Below, in pieces: positions 26,205 through 34,429 of a stretch of 64,000 bases of DNA. The position numbers were made by a program, and so were the translations under genes. The notes under the pieces were generated by a model. It did no database searches, was not told the origin of the DNA, and saw only the letters and a program-made list of their open reading frames with translations. Positions within the stretch are counted from its first letter, which is position 1, and every line of letters begins with the position of its first letter. Source of the DNA: Collinsella sp. WCA1-178-WT-3 (M1) (lineage in GTDB: Bacteria; Actinomycetota; Coriobacteriia; Coriobacteriales; Coriobacteriaceae); the NCBI RefSeq assembly GCF_009696325.1, contig NZ_VUME01000008.1, positions 1-64,000 on the forward strand, read 5' to 3'.

Positions 26205-28631
26205 TTACGCGTGCCAGATCTCGTCGCGGTACTCGCGAATGGTGCGGTCGCTCGAGAACCAGCCGCTCGAGGCGGTGTTGAGCAGGGCCTTGCGGTTCCA
26301 GGTCTCCTGGTCGCCATAGCTGCCCGTGAGCTTCTCCCATGCATCCACGTAGCTGCGGAAGTCTGCCATGACCAGATCGGGGTCGTTGTTGTTCATAAGC
26401 TCGTTGTAGATGCTCTCAAAGTTGCCCGAAAGGCCGGCAAACGTGTTGTCCTTGAGCTCATCCATCACGAGGCCCAGACGTTCGCGATCATTGTTGAGCG
26501 TATCCCACGCAAAGTAGCTGTTCGATGCCCAGAGCTGCTCGACCTCGGGAGCGGTCAGGCCAAAGATCGCCTCGTTCTCGCGGCCGGCCAAATCGGCGAT
26601 TTCGATGTTGGCGCCGTCGAGGGTGCCCAGCGTAATGGCGCCGTTCATCATGAGCTTCATGTTGGACGTGCCCGAGGCCTCCTTGCCAGCTGTGGAAATC
26701 TGCTCCGAAATCTCGGCGGCAGGGTAGATGAGCTGGGCGTTGCTCACGCGGAAGTTGGGGATAAAGCAGACCTTCATGACCTCGTTGACGCGCGGGTCGT
26801 TGTTGATGACCTCGGCAACGGAGTTAATGAGGCGAATGGTCTCCTTGGCAAAGGTGTAGCTCGACGCAGCCTTGCCGCTAAAGATAAAGGTCGTCGGTGT
26901 CACGTGGAAGTTGGGATTGGCGATGCGACGGTTGTAGATGTCCATCACCTTCATGATGTTCATGAGCTGGCGCTTGTAGGCATGAAAACGCTTTACCTGA
27001 ACATCGAAGACGGTGTTGGGGTCTATAACCAGACCGGTCTCTGCCTTAACGTAGGCGGCAAGACGCTCCTTATTGGCGCGCTTGGAGGCACCCACGGCCT
27101 TCAGGAACTCGGTGTCGTTCTGAAAACCTTTAAGTTTCTCAAGCTCAAAGGCGTCCTTCAGCCAGCCGTCGCCAATGGCCTCGGTCACGAGCTTGGCGTA
27201 GGTGGGGTTGGCCTCGGCAAAGAAGCGACGGTGCGAGATGCCGTTGGTCTTGTTGTTGAACTTCTCGGGCGTCAGGGCATAGAAGTCCTTGAGCACATTG
27301 TTCTTGATGATATCGGAGTGAATCTTGGCCACGCCGTTGACGCTATGGCTGCAGATCACAGACAGGTTGGCCATGCGAACCTCGCCGTCCCATAGGATGG
27401 CGGTCTGGCGCAGACGCTCCTGCCAGCCCTCCTGCGTAGTATCGAACGACTCATGCCAACGACGGCTGATTTCGTCGATGATCTGGTACACACGGGGGAG
27501 GAGCTTGGAGAACGTGCCGATGGGCCACTTCTCCAGGGCCTCGGGCAGGATGGTGTGGTTGGTGTAACTCACGACCTGCGTCACGATGTTCCAGGCGTCA
27601 TCCCACTCGAGCTTCTTCTCGTCGATGAGGATGCGCATGAGCTCGGGGCCGCACATGGCGGGGTGCGTATCGTTGGTGTGGATGGCCACAAACTGCGGCA
27701 GTAGCTCCCAGTTCGCGCCGTGCTCCTTCTCAAAGGTGTCGAGCAGGCTATAGATACCGGCCGAGACAAACAGGTATTCCTGCTTCAGTCGCAGCAGACG
27801 GCCGTGCTCGCCGGCGTCGTTGGGGTAGAGGATGGCGCTGATGGCCTCGGCCTCGGCGCGCTCGGCGTCGGCCAGGGCGTAATCGCCGCGGTTGAAGGCC
27901 TCAAGGTCAAAGTGCTCCTCGACCGGCTCAGCGGCCCAGACGCGCAGCTTGTTGACGGTCTCGCCGGCATAGCCCACCACGGGGATGTCATAAGGGACGG
28001 CCAGGATGTCCTGCGTGTCCACGGTTCGATAGAACGTGCGACCGTTCTCCTCAAAGCCCTCGACGCGGCCACCAAACTTAATGGTTACGGCCTTGTCCTG
28101 ACGACGGACCTCCCAGGGATAGCCGTTGGTGAGCCACTCGTCGGTGGTTTCGACCTGGCTGCCGTTGACGATCTCCTGTTTAAACAGGCCGTAGCGGTAG
28201 CGCATGCCGTTGCCGTAGCCGGCAATGCCCTCGGCTGCCATGGAATCCAGGAAGCATGCGGCCAGACGACCCAAGCCACCGTTGCCCAGCGCCGGATCGG
28301 GCTCCTGGCTCTCGATGACGGACAGGTCAAGGCCCATATCGTCGAGCGCCTCGGCGACCATGTCGCGCACGCCAAAGTTGAGCAGGTAGTTGTCGAGCAG
28401 GCGGCCGATCAAAAACTCGATCGAGAAGTAGTACACGCGCTTCTTGCCCTCGGCGGTGGCGCGGGCGTCGCTCTTGGTGGCAACGGTGCGGGCCTTCTCG
28501 GCCACGAGCTTGGCCAGGGCGTTAAAGCGATCCAGATCGCTGGCTGCCTCGACGCTCTTGCCGCTAATGCTCATGACGGCATCGCGATAGAGCTCGGTAA
28601 ACTCCTGCTTGTTGTCGAAGATCTTATTCAT
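26205..28631 (-). CDS. glgP: Glycogen/maltodextrin phosphorylase
   Basis: It releases glucose-1-phosphate from glycogen chain ends using pyridoxal phosphate. The 808-residue protein is a normal-length GT35 member. Visible are GNGGLGRLAACFLDSMA (N-terminal), the PLP-lysine motif EASGTSNMKLMMNGA near aa 655, and the following GTLDGANIEI. It sits between the branching enzyme and glgC in one direction, so breakdown and synthesis genes are co-located. A purine-rich ribosome-binding site (GGGGGAAAGGAA) precedes the ATG. Confidence 0.97.
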   Translation of the reverse strand: MNKIFDNKQEFTELYRDAVMSISGKSVEAASDLDRFNALAKLVAEKARTVATKSDARATAEGKKRVYYFSIEFLIGRLLDNYLLNFGVRDMVAEALDDMGLDLSVIESQEPDPALGNGGLGRLAACFLDSMAAEGIAGYGNGMRYRYGLFKQEIVNGSQVETTDEWLTNGYPWEVRRQDKAVTIKFGGRVEGFEENGRTFYRTVDTQDILAVPYDIPVVGYAGETVNKLRVWAAEPVEEHFDLEAFNRGDYALADAERAEAEAISAILYPNDAGEHGRLLRLKQEYLFVSAGIYSLLDTFEKEHGANWELLPQFVAIHTNDTHPAMCGPELMRILIDEKKLEWDDAWNIVTQVVSYTNHTILPEALEKWPIGTFSKLLPRVYQIIDEISRRWHESFDTTQEGWQERLRQTAILWDGEVRMANLSVICSHSVNGVAKIHSDIIKNNVLKDFYALTPEKFNNKTNGISHRRFFAEANPTYAKLVTEAIGDGWLKDAFELEKLKGFQNDTEFLKAVGASKRANKERLAAYVKAETGLVIDPNTVFDVQVKRFHAYKRQLMNIMKVMDIYNRRIANPNFHVTPTTFIFSGKAASSYTFAKETIRLINSVAEVINNDPRVNEVMKVCFIPNFRVSNAQLIYPAAEISEQISTAGKEASGTSNMKLMMNGAITLGTLDGANIEIADLAGRENEAIFGLTAPEVEQLWASNSYFAWDTLNNDRERLGLVMDELKDNTFAGLSGNFESIYNELMNNNDPDLVMADFRSYVDAWEKLTGSYGDQETWNRKALLNTASSGWFSSDRTIREYRDEIWHA

Positions 28632-28725
28632 ACGTTCCTTTCCCCCGGGGATGTTTCTCCCGGAACGGTTGTGACTTGTATCCTACGCCCCGCTGGGGCG
28701 GGTAATTACAGCTGTAACGGCTTTG

Positions 28726-31005
28726 TTACGCATCCTTAGGTGATGACTTAACAGAAGCAGACTTGGCTTTGGTAGCGGCCTTTTTGGCAGCCGGCTTCTT
28801 GGTCGCGGTAGCCTTGGCAGCGGGCTTTGCGGTGGCCTTAGCCTTGGCCTTGGTCGTCGTAGCCTTCGCCTTGGCCGGAGCCTTCTTGGCGGTCGCCGGC
28901 TTGGGCCTTACCGAGGACGCACGCTTGCGGGTCGCCTTCTTGGGCTCCTCGACCACGGGCGGCTTATAGCTGCTGGGGCCGCGACGCTTAAGCACCACGC
29001 CTGCCAGGCTGGGCACCTTAATCTCGATGGAGTCCATCTGCCCGTTCCAGGGATAGGGCTCGCTCGAGCAGGTGTAGGGCTCCTCGCCAGCATAGCCGCT
29101 GCCGCCAAACTCGGGACGGTCGGAGTCAAAGATGACCTCCCAGTCGCCCTCACGCGGCACGCCCACTCGGAAGCTCTCGTAGGCCGCCGGGTCAAAGTTA
29201 ATCAGGATCACGAGGTCGTCATCGACGTTTTCGCCCTGACGCACAAAGCTCACGATGGACTGCTTGGAGTTGTCCGCGTCGATCCAGGTAAAGCCATCGT
29301 CATTGTAACCGCGCTCGTACAGGGCGGGCTCGGCGGTATACAGGTGGTTGAGCGCCTTAATGAACGCCTGATGGTGTGCATGGGTCTCATACTGCTCGGT
29401 CAAGAACCACTGAATAGATTCGTAGTAGCGCCACTCGATAAACTGGCCAATCTCGTTGCCCATAAAGTTGAGCTTGGCACCGGGGTGTGTCATCTGGTAG
29501 AAGGCGAGCGTGCGCAGGCCGGCAAACTGGCGCCACCAGTCACCCGGCATGCGGCCGATGAGCGAGCACTTGCCGTGCACGACCTCGTCATGGCTCAGCG
29601 GGCAGATAAAGTTCTCGGTAAAGGCGTACATGATGGAGAACGTGAGCAAGCCATGGTTGCCGGGGCGCCACGGAAAATCGGTTTGCATGTAGTGCAGGGT
29701 GTCGTTCATCCAGCCCATGTCCCACTTGTAGTGGAAGCCCAGGCCGCCGTCCTGCGGCGGATAGGTCACAAGCGGCCACGCGGTGGACTCCTCGGCCATC
29801 ATCATCACGTCGGGGTAGTGCGCCTCAACAGCGCAGTTGACCTGACGGATAAACGCGCTGGCGTCCAGGTCCTCCTCGGTACCGTACTTGTTGAACTTCT
29901 TTTGGCCAGGATCGTCAATGCCAAAGTTGAGGTACAGCATGCTGGACACGCCGTCCATGCGAATGCCGTCCACATGGAAGTTCTCGATCCAGTACAGCAC
30001 GTTGGAGACCAAGAAGGAGCGGACCTCGCCGCGGGCGAAGTCAAACTTGTGCGTGCCCCAGTTGGGGTGAATCTCGTGCTCAAACAGCATGTGCCCGTTA
30101 AAGGTGGCAAGGCCGTGGGAGTCGGCGCAAAAACCGCCGGGCACCCAGTCCATAATCACGCCGATGCCCGCCTCGTGGCACGCATCGATAAAGTGCATGA
30201 GCTGCTGCGGGTTGCCGTAGCGCGATGTGGCGGCAAAGTAGCCGGTCGTCTGATAGCCCCAGGAGCCATCGAAGGGGTGCTCCATAAGCGGCATGACCTC
30301 GATATGCGTGTAGCCCATATCGCGTACGTAGTCCACGAGCTCCACCGACAGGTCGTCGTAGGTGTAAAACTCGCCGCGCTGCGCAGGGAAGGGGTCCATG
30401 GGGCCGGGGTAGTTGCCGTACTCGTCCGGCTCGCCCTGTGGCTCGTCTCCGTGGCGCTTCCACGAGCCAATATGCACCTCGTAGATGTTGAGCGGCTGCG
30501 ACATGTGGTTGTGGCCGGCGCGGCGCTTGAGCCACGCGGCGTCGTTCCACTGGTAGCCATCGAGGGTCCACAGCACGCTCGCCGTTCCCGGAGGGCACTC
30601 GGCCTTAAAGGCGTACGGATCGGCCTTGTAGAGCTTTTCGCCCTCGTTGGTCTCGATGAGGTATTTATAGAGCTGGCCCTGCTCGGCGCCAGGAATAAAG
30701 CCTTCCCAGATAGCGCTCGTGTGTACGGGCACCAGCGGGTTGGCTTGTTCGTCCCAATTGTTGAATTCACCGATAACGTGGACGCTCTTAACGTCGGGCG
30801 CCCAAACGCAAAAACGCCAGCCGCGCGTGCGCTGCTGCGTGTCGGGATGCGCGCCCATCTTTTCCCAGCTGCGCTCCCACATACCGATGCCAAACAGATA
30901 GACATCGTCCTTGGTGAGCTCCGGTGCGTGCGGGGCGGCTTTACGGGTAGCGGGCTTTTTGGTTGCTGGCTTTAGCTTTGTATCGCTCACGTTTGATCCC
31001 ATCAT
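28726..31005 (-). CDS. glgB: 1,4-alpha-glucan branching enzyme with basic N- and C-terminal tails
   Basis: It makes alpha-1,6 branches in glycogen. The central part has CBM48 and GH13 branching-enzyme domains: GSWGYQTTGYFAATSRYG, the nucleophile in VDGIRMDGVSSMLY, the acid/base in MMAEESTAWP and LSHDEVVHGK. The last 75 or so residues are KATRKRASSVRPKPATAKK-like Lys/Ala repeats resembling histone H1, and a short KPATKKPATRKAA segment lies at the N-terminus. The first 45 upstream in-frame codons look non-coding, so an ATG pair at 31005/31002 is preferred, though no clear ribosome-binding site is seen. The tails match the style of the GlgA tail. Confidence 0.94.
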   Translation of the reverse strand: MMGSNVSDTKLKPATKKPATRKAAPHAPELTKDDVYLFGIGMWERSWEKMGAHPDTQQRTRGWRFCVWAPDVKSVHVIGEFNNWDEQANPLVPVHTSAIWEGFIPGAEQGQLYKYLIETNEGEKLYKADPYAFKAECPPGTASVLWTLDGYQWNDAAWLKRRAGHNHMSQPLNIYEVHIGSWKRHGDEPQGEPDEYGNYPGPMDPFPAQRGEFYTYDDLSVELVDYVRDMGYTHIEVMPLMEHPFDGSWGYQTTGYFAATSRYGNPQQLMHFIDACHEAGIGVIMDWVPGGFCADSHGLATFNGHMLFEHEIHPNWGTHKFDFARGEVRSFLVSNVLYWIENFHVDGIRMDGVSSMLYLNFGIDDPGQKKFNKYGTEEDLDASAFIRQVNCAVEAHYPDVMMMAEESTAWPLVTYPPQDGGLGFHYKWDMGWMNDTLHYMQTDFPWRPGNHGLLTFSIMYAFTENFICPLSHDEVVHGKCSLIGRMPGDWWRQFAGLRTLAFYQMTHPGAKLNFMGNEIGQFIEWRYYESIQWFLTEQYETHAHHQAFIKALNHLYTAEPALYERGYNDDGFTWIDADNSKQSIVSFVRQGENVDDDLVILINFDPAAYESFRVGVPREGDWEVIFDSDRPEFGGSGYAGEEPYTCSSEPYPWNGQMDSIEIKVPSLAGVVLKRRGPSSYKPPVVEEPKKATRKRASSVRPKPATAKKAPAKAKATTTKAKAKATAKPAAKATATKKPAAKKAATKAKSASVKSSPKDA

Positions 31006-31226
31006 GACGCGGCAGCGTGTTGCCTTGGTGACTAGATGCGAAAGGTCCAAGGCTGCACGAATCGAAGGGACGGCGATAGCTCTATGATTCGTCCCACCTC
31101 GCGTGCACGGTGGAACTTTCGGCAAAAACCACAATAACACCTGTCCGTTACATTTATGGACGAAAGTGGATTTACGGTGGCGTTTAATCGGTGAGCGCCA
31201 TGTTTATGCCACTGACAGAATTGCGA

Positions 31227-31252
31227 TGGTAAAACTCTTGACAGTTTTACCA
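31227..31252. promoter_or_regulatory. Perfect inverted repeat, candidate operator over a -35 box
   Basis: TGGTAAAACT and AGTTTTACCA form perfect 10-bp arms around CTTGAC. TTGACA at 31238-31243, a consensus -35, lies inside the palindrome, so a bound repressor would block it. No convincing -10 sits at exactly 17 bp. It lies between the divergent glgB and HAD phosphatase genes. Confidence 0.45.
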
Positions 31253-31283
31253 ATTAGGGTTTCAAGATTTTTAGATTTACGTT

Positions 31284-31302
31284 TGGTAAAACGTTTTTAG
31301 CA
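31284..31302. promoter_or_regulatory. Candidate LacI-family operator upstream of the HAD gene
   Basis: TGGTAAAACGTTTTTAGCA has a CG-centred palindromic core and shares TGGTAAAA with the inverted repeat at 31227 and (as its complement) the site at 21246. A further TTTACCA half-site follows at 31308-31314, just before the HAD gene start. The cluster suggests one regulator for glycogen-linked promoters. Confidence 0.4.
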
Positions 31303-31336
31303 GGTTGTTTACCATTTGACATTGAAAGGCTCGTTT

Positions 31337-32026
31337 ATGGACCACATCGCTGCCCCAAGTGTTGCTTTTATTTTCGATTGCGACGGAACGCTGGTAAATA
31401 GCACCCCCGTTTGGGGCCATGCACAGACCGAGTTATTGCGCCGTCATGGCATTGATGTAATGATTGACGATTTTGCCCAGTTTGAGCATTTGTCGCTCGA
31501 GGACGAGTGCCAGGCCTATCACGACACCTGGGGCATTGGCGCAAATGGCGAGGAGCTGTATCGCGAGCTGAGTGACATCCTGATCGATGGCTACTCCAAG
31601 GTGCCGCCGCGCGAGGGGCTCCTCGCGTTTCTGGAGCAGGCGAAGTCGGCCGGCATTGCTATGTGCGTGGCCACGTCCACGCCGGCCGAGCTGGTGCAGT
31701 CCGCACTCGCGGGTGCGGGGCTCGACGCCTATATGGAGTTTATTACCACGACGGGCGAGGCGGGCCGCTCCAAGCAGTTCCCCGATGTGTACGAGCTGGC
31801 GTTGCGCCGCCTGGAGGAGCGCCACGGTCACCAGTTTGAGCGCGCGTGGGTGTTTGAGGACGCGGTCTTTGGCCTTAAGAGCTCTGGCACTGCAGGCTTT
31901 AAGCGCGTGGGCATTTATGACCCGCACGGCCGTATGGAGCGCGACGAGGTTCGCGACAATTGCGATATCTTTATCGACAGCTATGAGGACCTGGATCTGG
32001 CCCGCGTGCTTTCGTTTGAGGGCTAG
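31337..32026 (+). CDS. HAD-superfamily sugar-phosphatase-like hydrolase
   Basis: A 229-residue beta-phosphoglucomutase/phosphatase-type HAD enzyme. Motif I is FDCDGTLVNS, motif II is ATSTPAELV, the motif III Lys lies in the SKQFPDVYELA region, and motif IV is WVFEDAVFGLKS. The helical cap between motifs I and II fits small sugar-phosphate substrates, but the substrate is unknown. ATG 31337 follows GAAAGG; an earlier in-frame start overlaps the operator region. It is 9 bp upstream of the thiamine pyrophosphokinase gene and likely co-transcribed with it. Confidence 0.88.
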   Translation: MDHIAAPSVAFIFDCDGTLVNSTPVWGHAQTELLRRHGIDVMIDDFAQFEHLSLEDECQAYHDTWGIGANGEELYRELSDILIDGYSKVPPREGLLAFLEQAKSAGIAMCVATSTPAELVQSALAGAGLDAYMEFITTTGEAGRSKQFPDVYELALRRLEERHGHQFERAWVFEDAVFGLKSSGTAGFKRVGIYDPHGRMERDEVRDNCDIFIDSYEDLDLARVLSFEG

Positions 32027-32035
32027 GCGAGGGCC

Positions 32036-32677
32036 GTGGCTTGTAAGGTATTAGTGGTATGTGGCTCGCCCGTGGTGGCGAGCGCGGATCTGTTGCGTCG
32101 ACTAGCGGGGGAGTGCGACCACGTTGTCGCCGTGGACCGCGGGCTCGACGCGCTGCTGGGCGCCGGCCTGGGCTGCGACGTGTATGTAGGAGATGCCGAC
32201 ACGGTGAGCGACACCGGTCGCGCGTTGGTCGATGCCGCCGAGGCCTTTGAGGTTGAGCGCCACGACCCCTACAAGGACTATACCGATCTGGCGCTGGCGC
32301 TCGATTCCGTCCGACGTCGATGGCCGGGTGCAGAGGTGGTTGCGACCTGCGCCACCGGCGGTCGCCCGGACATGGCGCTGTCTGTGTTAGGGCTACTGGC
32401 AGGCTATGCGGACGCCCCCGTCTGGATCGAAGAAGACGAAGTGACAGCCAGAATCCTGCACCAGGACGAGACCTGGACCATTGAGGGCGCCGTGGGCAAA
32501 ACCTTCTCCATCATTGCCATAGCCCCCAACACAGAAATAAGCGAACACGGCCTAGAATGGGAGCTAGATCGGAGCTCGCTGGGCCTGTTGGCCGACACCG
32601 GCATCTCTAATGTCGTAAGGAAAACGGCCAAGATTCAAGTCCACCAAGGAACGGCAATCGCCTACCTCTACAAGTAA
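32036..32677 (+). CDS. Thiamine pyrophosphokinase
   Basis: It transfers pyrophosphate from ATP to thiamine, giving thiamine diphosphate. The 213-residue protein has VAVDRGLDALLGAG, the metal-binding GDADT, and the family motif HDPYKDYTDLALAL. A C-terminal B1-binding beta domain follows. The usual GGRxDH motif reads GGRPDM here, with Met replacing His. The start is GTG at 32036 with GCGAGGG close upstream; a later GTG would remove the first beta strand. The stop is followed at once by a 43-bp tandem repeat. Confidence 0.88.
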   Translation: MACKVLVVCGSPVVASADLLRRLAGECDHVVAVDRGLDALLGAGLGCDVYVGDADTVSDTGRALVDAAEAFEVERHDPYKDYTDLALALDSVRRRWPGAEVVATCATGGRPDMALSVLGLLAGYADAPVWIEEDEVTARILHQDETWTIEGAVGKTFSIIAIAPNTEISEHGLEWELDRSSLGLLADTGISNVVRKTAKIQVHQGTAIAYLYK

Positions 32678-32683
32678 GGTGCC

Positions 32684-32799
32684 GCCGCGTGAGGGTTTTA
32701 TCGGGACGGTGGGCGAGTAGGCAATCGCCGCGTGAGGGTTTTATCGGGACGGTGGGCGAGTAGGCAATCGCCGCGTGAGGGTTTTATCGGGACGGTGGG
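32684..32799. repeat. 43-bp direct tandem repeat, 2.7 copies
   Basis: Units start at 32684, 32727 and 32770 (the last is 30 bp long) and are identical where they overlap. Each begins GCCGCGTGAGGGTTTTATCG. The GGCAATCGCC word at unit ends also occurs inside the last codons of the upstream gene, suggesting the array grew from that junction. There are no spacers, so it is not a CRISPR. Confidence 0.9.
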
Positions 32800-32850
32800 T
32801 TAATTAGCTGGTTTTGGCTAAGCCAAAACCAGCTAATTCAGCCCCGTCCC
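32789..32850. repeat. 62-bp near-perfect palindrome ending the 43-bp array
   Basis: GGGACGGTGGGTTAATTAGC and its complement (ending 32850) enclose almost no loop, joined by TTTTGGCT/AGCCAAAA. It shares the words GGGACGG and GCCCCGTCCC with the 111-bp elements at 9681 and 17120, so it may be a divergent or collapsed relative. Confidence 0.7.
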
Positions 32851-32890
32851 AGGAAAACCCGTAAGTAAGAAGTTCAATCCAAAAAACTTC

Positions 32891-32919
32891 TTGCACAACC
32901 AAGGATCTTCCCCTATAGT
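32891..32919 (+). promoter_or_regulatory. Sigma-70-type promoter of tRNA-Ala
   Basis: TTGCAC (32891-32896) and TATAGT (32914-32919) are separated by 17 bp. The expected start is about 7 bp before the tRNA. Confidence 0.7.
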
Positions 32920-32932
32920 ATCTCCTCGTCAC

Positions 32933-33008
32933 GGGGGCGTAGCTCAGCTGGGAGAGCGCTTGACTGGCAGTCAAGAGGTCAGGGGTTCGATCCCCCTCGT
33001 CTCCACCA
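32933..33008 (+). tRNA. tRNA-Ala (anticodon GGC)
   Basis: The sequence folds into a 76-nt cloverleaf with CCA encoded. The acceptor stem GGGGGCG/CGTCTCC carries the G3-U70 wobble pair that identifies tRNA-Ala. The anticodon loop is CTGGCAG, giving GGC, and the T arm is AGGGG-TTCGATC-CCCCT. Confidence 0.97.
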
Positions 33009-33018
33009 TCGTGAATGC

Positions 33019-33049
33019 AAAGGCCTTCGGAAAACCGAAGGCCTTTTTT
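33019..33049 (+). terminator. Rho-independent terminator of tRNA-Ala
   Basis: AAAGGCCTTCGG and CCGAAGGCCTTTTTT form a perfect stem with an AAAA loop and a T-tract. Confidence 0.92.
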
Positions 33050-33797
33050 CATGCGTATCCACACTACAAACCAAAGTGACGCTCGCATCAACCTGTAAAA
33101 AGTTGCGCAATTACCTCCCCGTTTTGTACAAAGTTTGTTAGCCAAGCATAATAGTTTGAGCAATTCACGCCGCCAGTAATACAACTCAGGCAGTGCTCAC
33201 CAACCCACACACCCCCATAAACCTGCGGCAATGTGTGCAAGGCGGCACAATATCTCCCATAACCACGGCAAGTAACCAATATGTTGCTAAACACACCCCA
33301 AAACGTATGGGCTACCTGCTGTGCTAGGATAACTAACATTACATGGGTTCAACTGTGTTCACGGCTCCAGCAAGCCGCAAAGCACAGGGTCGATCAGCAT
33401 CCGGCCGTAACGGCGGTGCCAGAAAAACCACGAGCTCCAATAGCGTCGTCATGCGTTTCGCATCGAAAGGCTTTGTTTTTGTCTACGGGCAAGCCGTTCT
33501 TTCGATTCGATATTTCATGACTCATCGCAGCAGTCCTACAGCTGTTAGCGTGCGGTCCAGTTTTGTTCCCGCTTGACTGGATCGCACGCAGCCAGCTGGG
33601 GTCGCGGTCATTTTGCGATACACGTCCGCGACTCTAGCAACTGCACTTATACATACCGTTCACGGTGGGGCAGAGCCACGTGCTTGTCTAACTGGGCTCA
33701 GGGTTTGAATATGGAGCGCCTTCGCGCACAAGCGCCCTGGCGAAGCCATACCTAAACCCCGTGAGCCACACGTAAGACAGCAAGGGGGGTGGTGCTC
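33050..33797 (+). promoter_or_regulatory. Long non-coding leader upstream of the loaP-like gene
   Basis: About 750 bp without a supportable gene lies between the tRNA terminator and the polysaccharide operon. It contains a strong hairpin at 33548-33589: GCGTGCGGTCCAG pairs with CTGGATCGCACGC apart from one G-T wobble. A second stem, CTTCGC/GCGAAG, is near 33719-33746. A TGTGCTAGGAT extended -10-like word ends at 33330, but no matching -35 is clear. LoaP proteins are known to act on operon leaders through RNA hairpins, so the 33548 hairpin is the best candidate target. Confidence 0.5.
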
Positions 33798-34343
33798 GTG
33801 TGGTATGTGATCCAGGTCATTAATGGTCGCGAAGATGTAATGCGCGAGCGCATTGAGCGCATGGTGCCGGCTGGCGCCATTGCGGAGCTCTTTTATCCCC
33901 AATTTCAAACCGAGATAAAGGTACACGGCGAATGGGTCAATACGACCAAGCCGCTCTTTCCCGGTTATCTTATCTGCGATACGGCAGATCCCCGCACCGT
34001 GCAACAGTATCTGCTGCGCATGGACGACTTTGCCCGGGTGCTATCCCAGGACGGTCAGTTTGTGCCGCTGGCAAAAGAAGAGGTCCAGCTTATTGGCAGC
34101 TTTACTCATGCGGGAGACCGCGTAGTGCCCATGAGCGAGGCCTTAAAAGACGGCGACCAGGTCGTAGTGACGGCAGGTCCGCTACTGGGCCACGAAGGCC
34201 TTATCAAAACCATTAACAGACGCAAGAGCACTGCTTATTTGGAGCTCGACCTGTGCGGCCGACGCGTAACTACGCGCGTTGGCCTTGCCGTGCTTTCAGC
34301 CGAGCAGCGCGCAATGCGAAACCATAAAAAGGCGATCGCCTAG
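33798..34343 (+). CDS. LoaP-like transcription antiterminator (NusG family)
   Basis: A 181-residue specialised NusG paralogue with a NGN domain (WYVIQVINGRED at the start, KPLFPGYLICDT in the middle) and a C-terminal KOW-containing domain (GDQVVVTAGPLLGHEGLIK). Such proteins travel with RNA polymerase and suppress termination in long polysaccharide or polyketide operons. It is the first gene of a 20-kb polysaccharide operon, as expected. Three in-frame GTG codons are close together; GTG 33798 is chosen because AGGGGGG lies about 8 bases upstream and the protein then starts at the conserved WYV. Confidence 0.88.
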   Translation: MWYVIQVINGREDVMRERIERMVPAGAIAELFYPQFQTEIKVHGEWVNTTKPLFPGYLICDTADPRTVQQYLLRMDDFARVLSQDGQFVPLAKEEVQLIGSFTHAGDRVVPMSEALKDGDQVVVTAGPLLGHEGLIKTINRRKSTAYLELDLCGRRVTTRVGLAVLSAEQRAMRNHKKAIA

Positions 34344-34429
34344 CTGCAGGCGACTGTTTAACGGGACAGGGAGGATCCCCGGGGGCGGGGACGTAGACAA
34401 CGGGATTAATAGAGAAGAGAAGAGCTAAT

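Noticed and set aside
24927-27395. Long plus-strand frame over glgC and glgP
   Set aside because: Composition is typical of the complement of GC-rich genes, and both minus-strand genes have full motifs.
32684-32799. Possible CRISPR array
   Set aside because: The units are directly abutting and identical with no spacers and no cas genes nearby.
33343-33576. Small frames in the leader before the LoaP-like gene
   Set aside because: No ribosome-binding site and no family resemblance; the region is better explained as an RNA leader.
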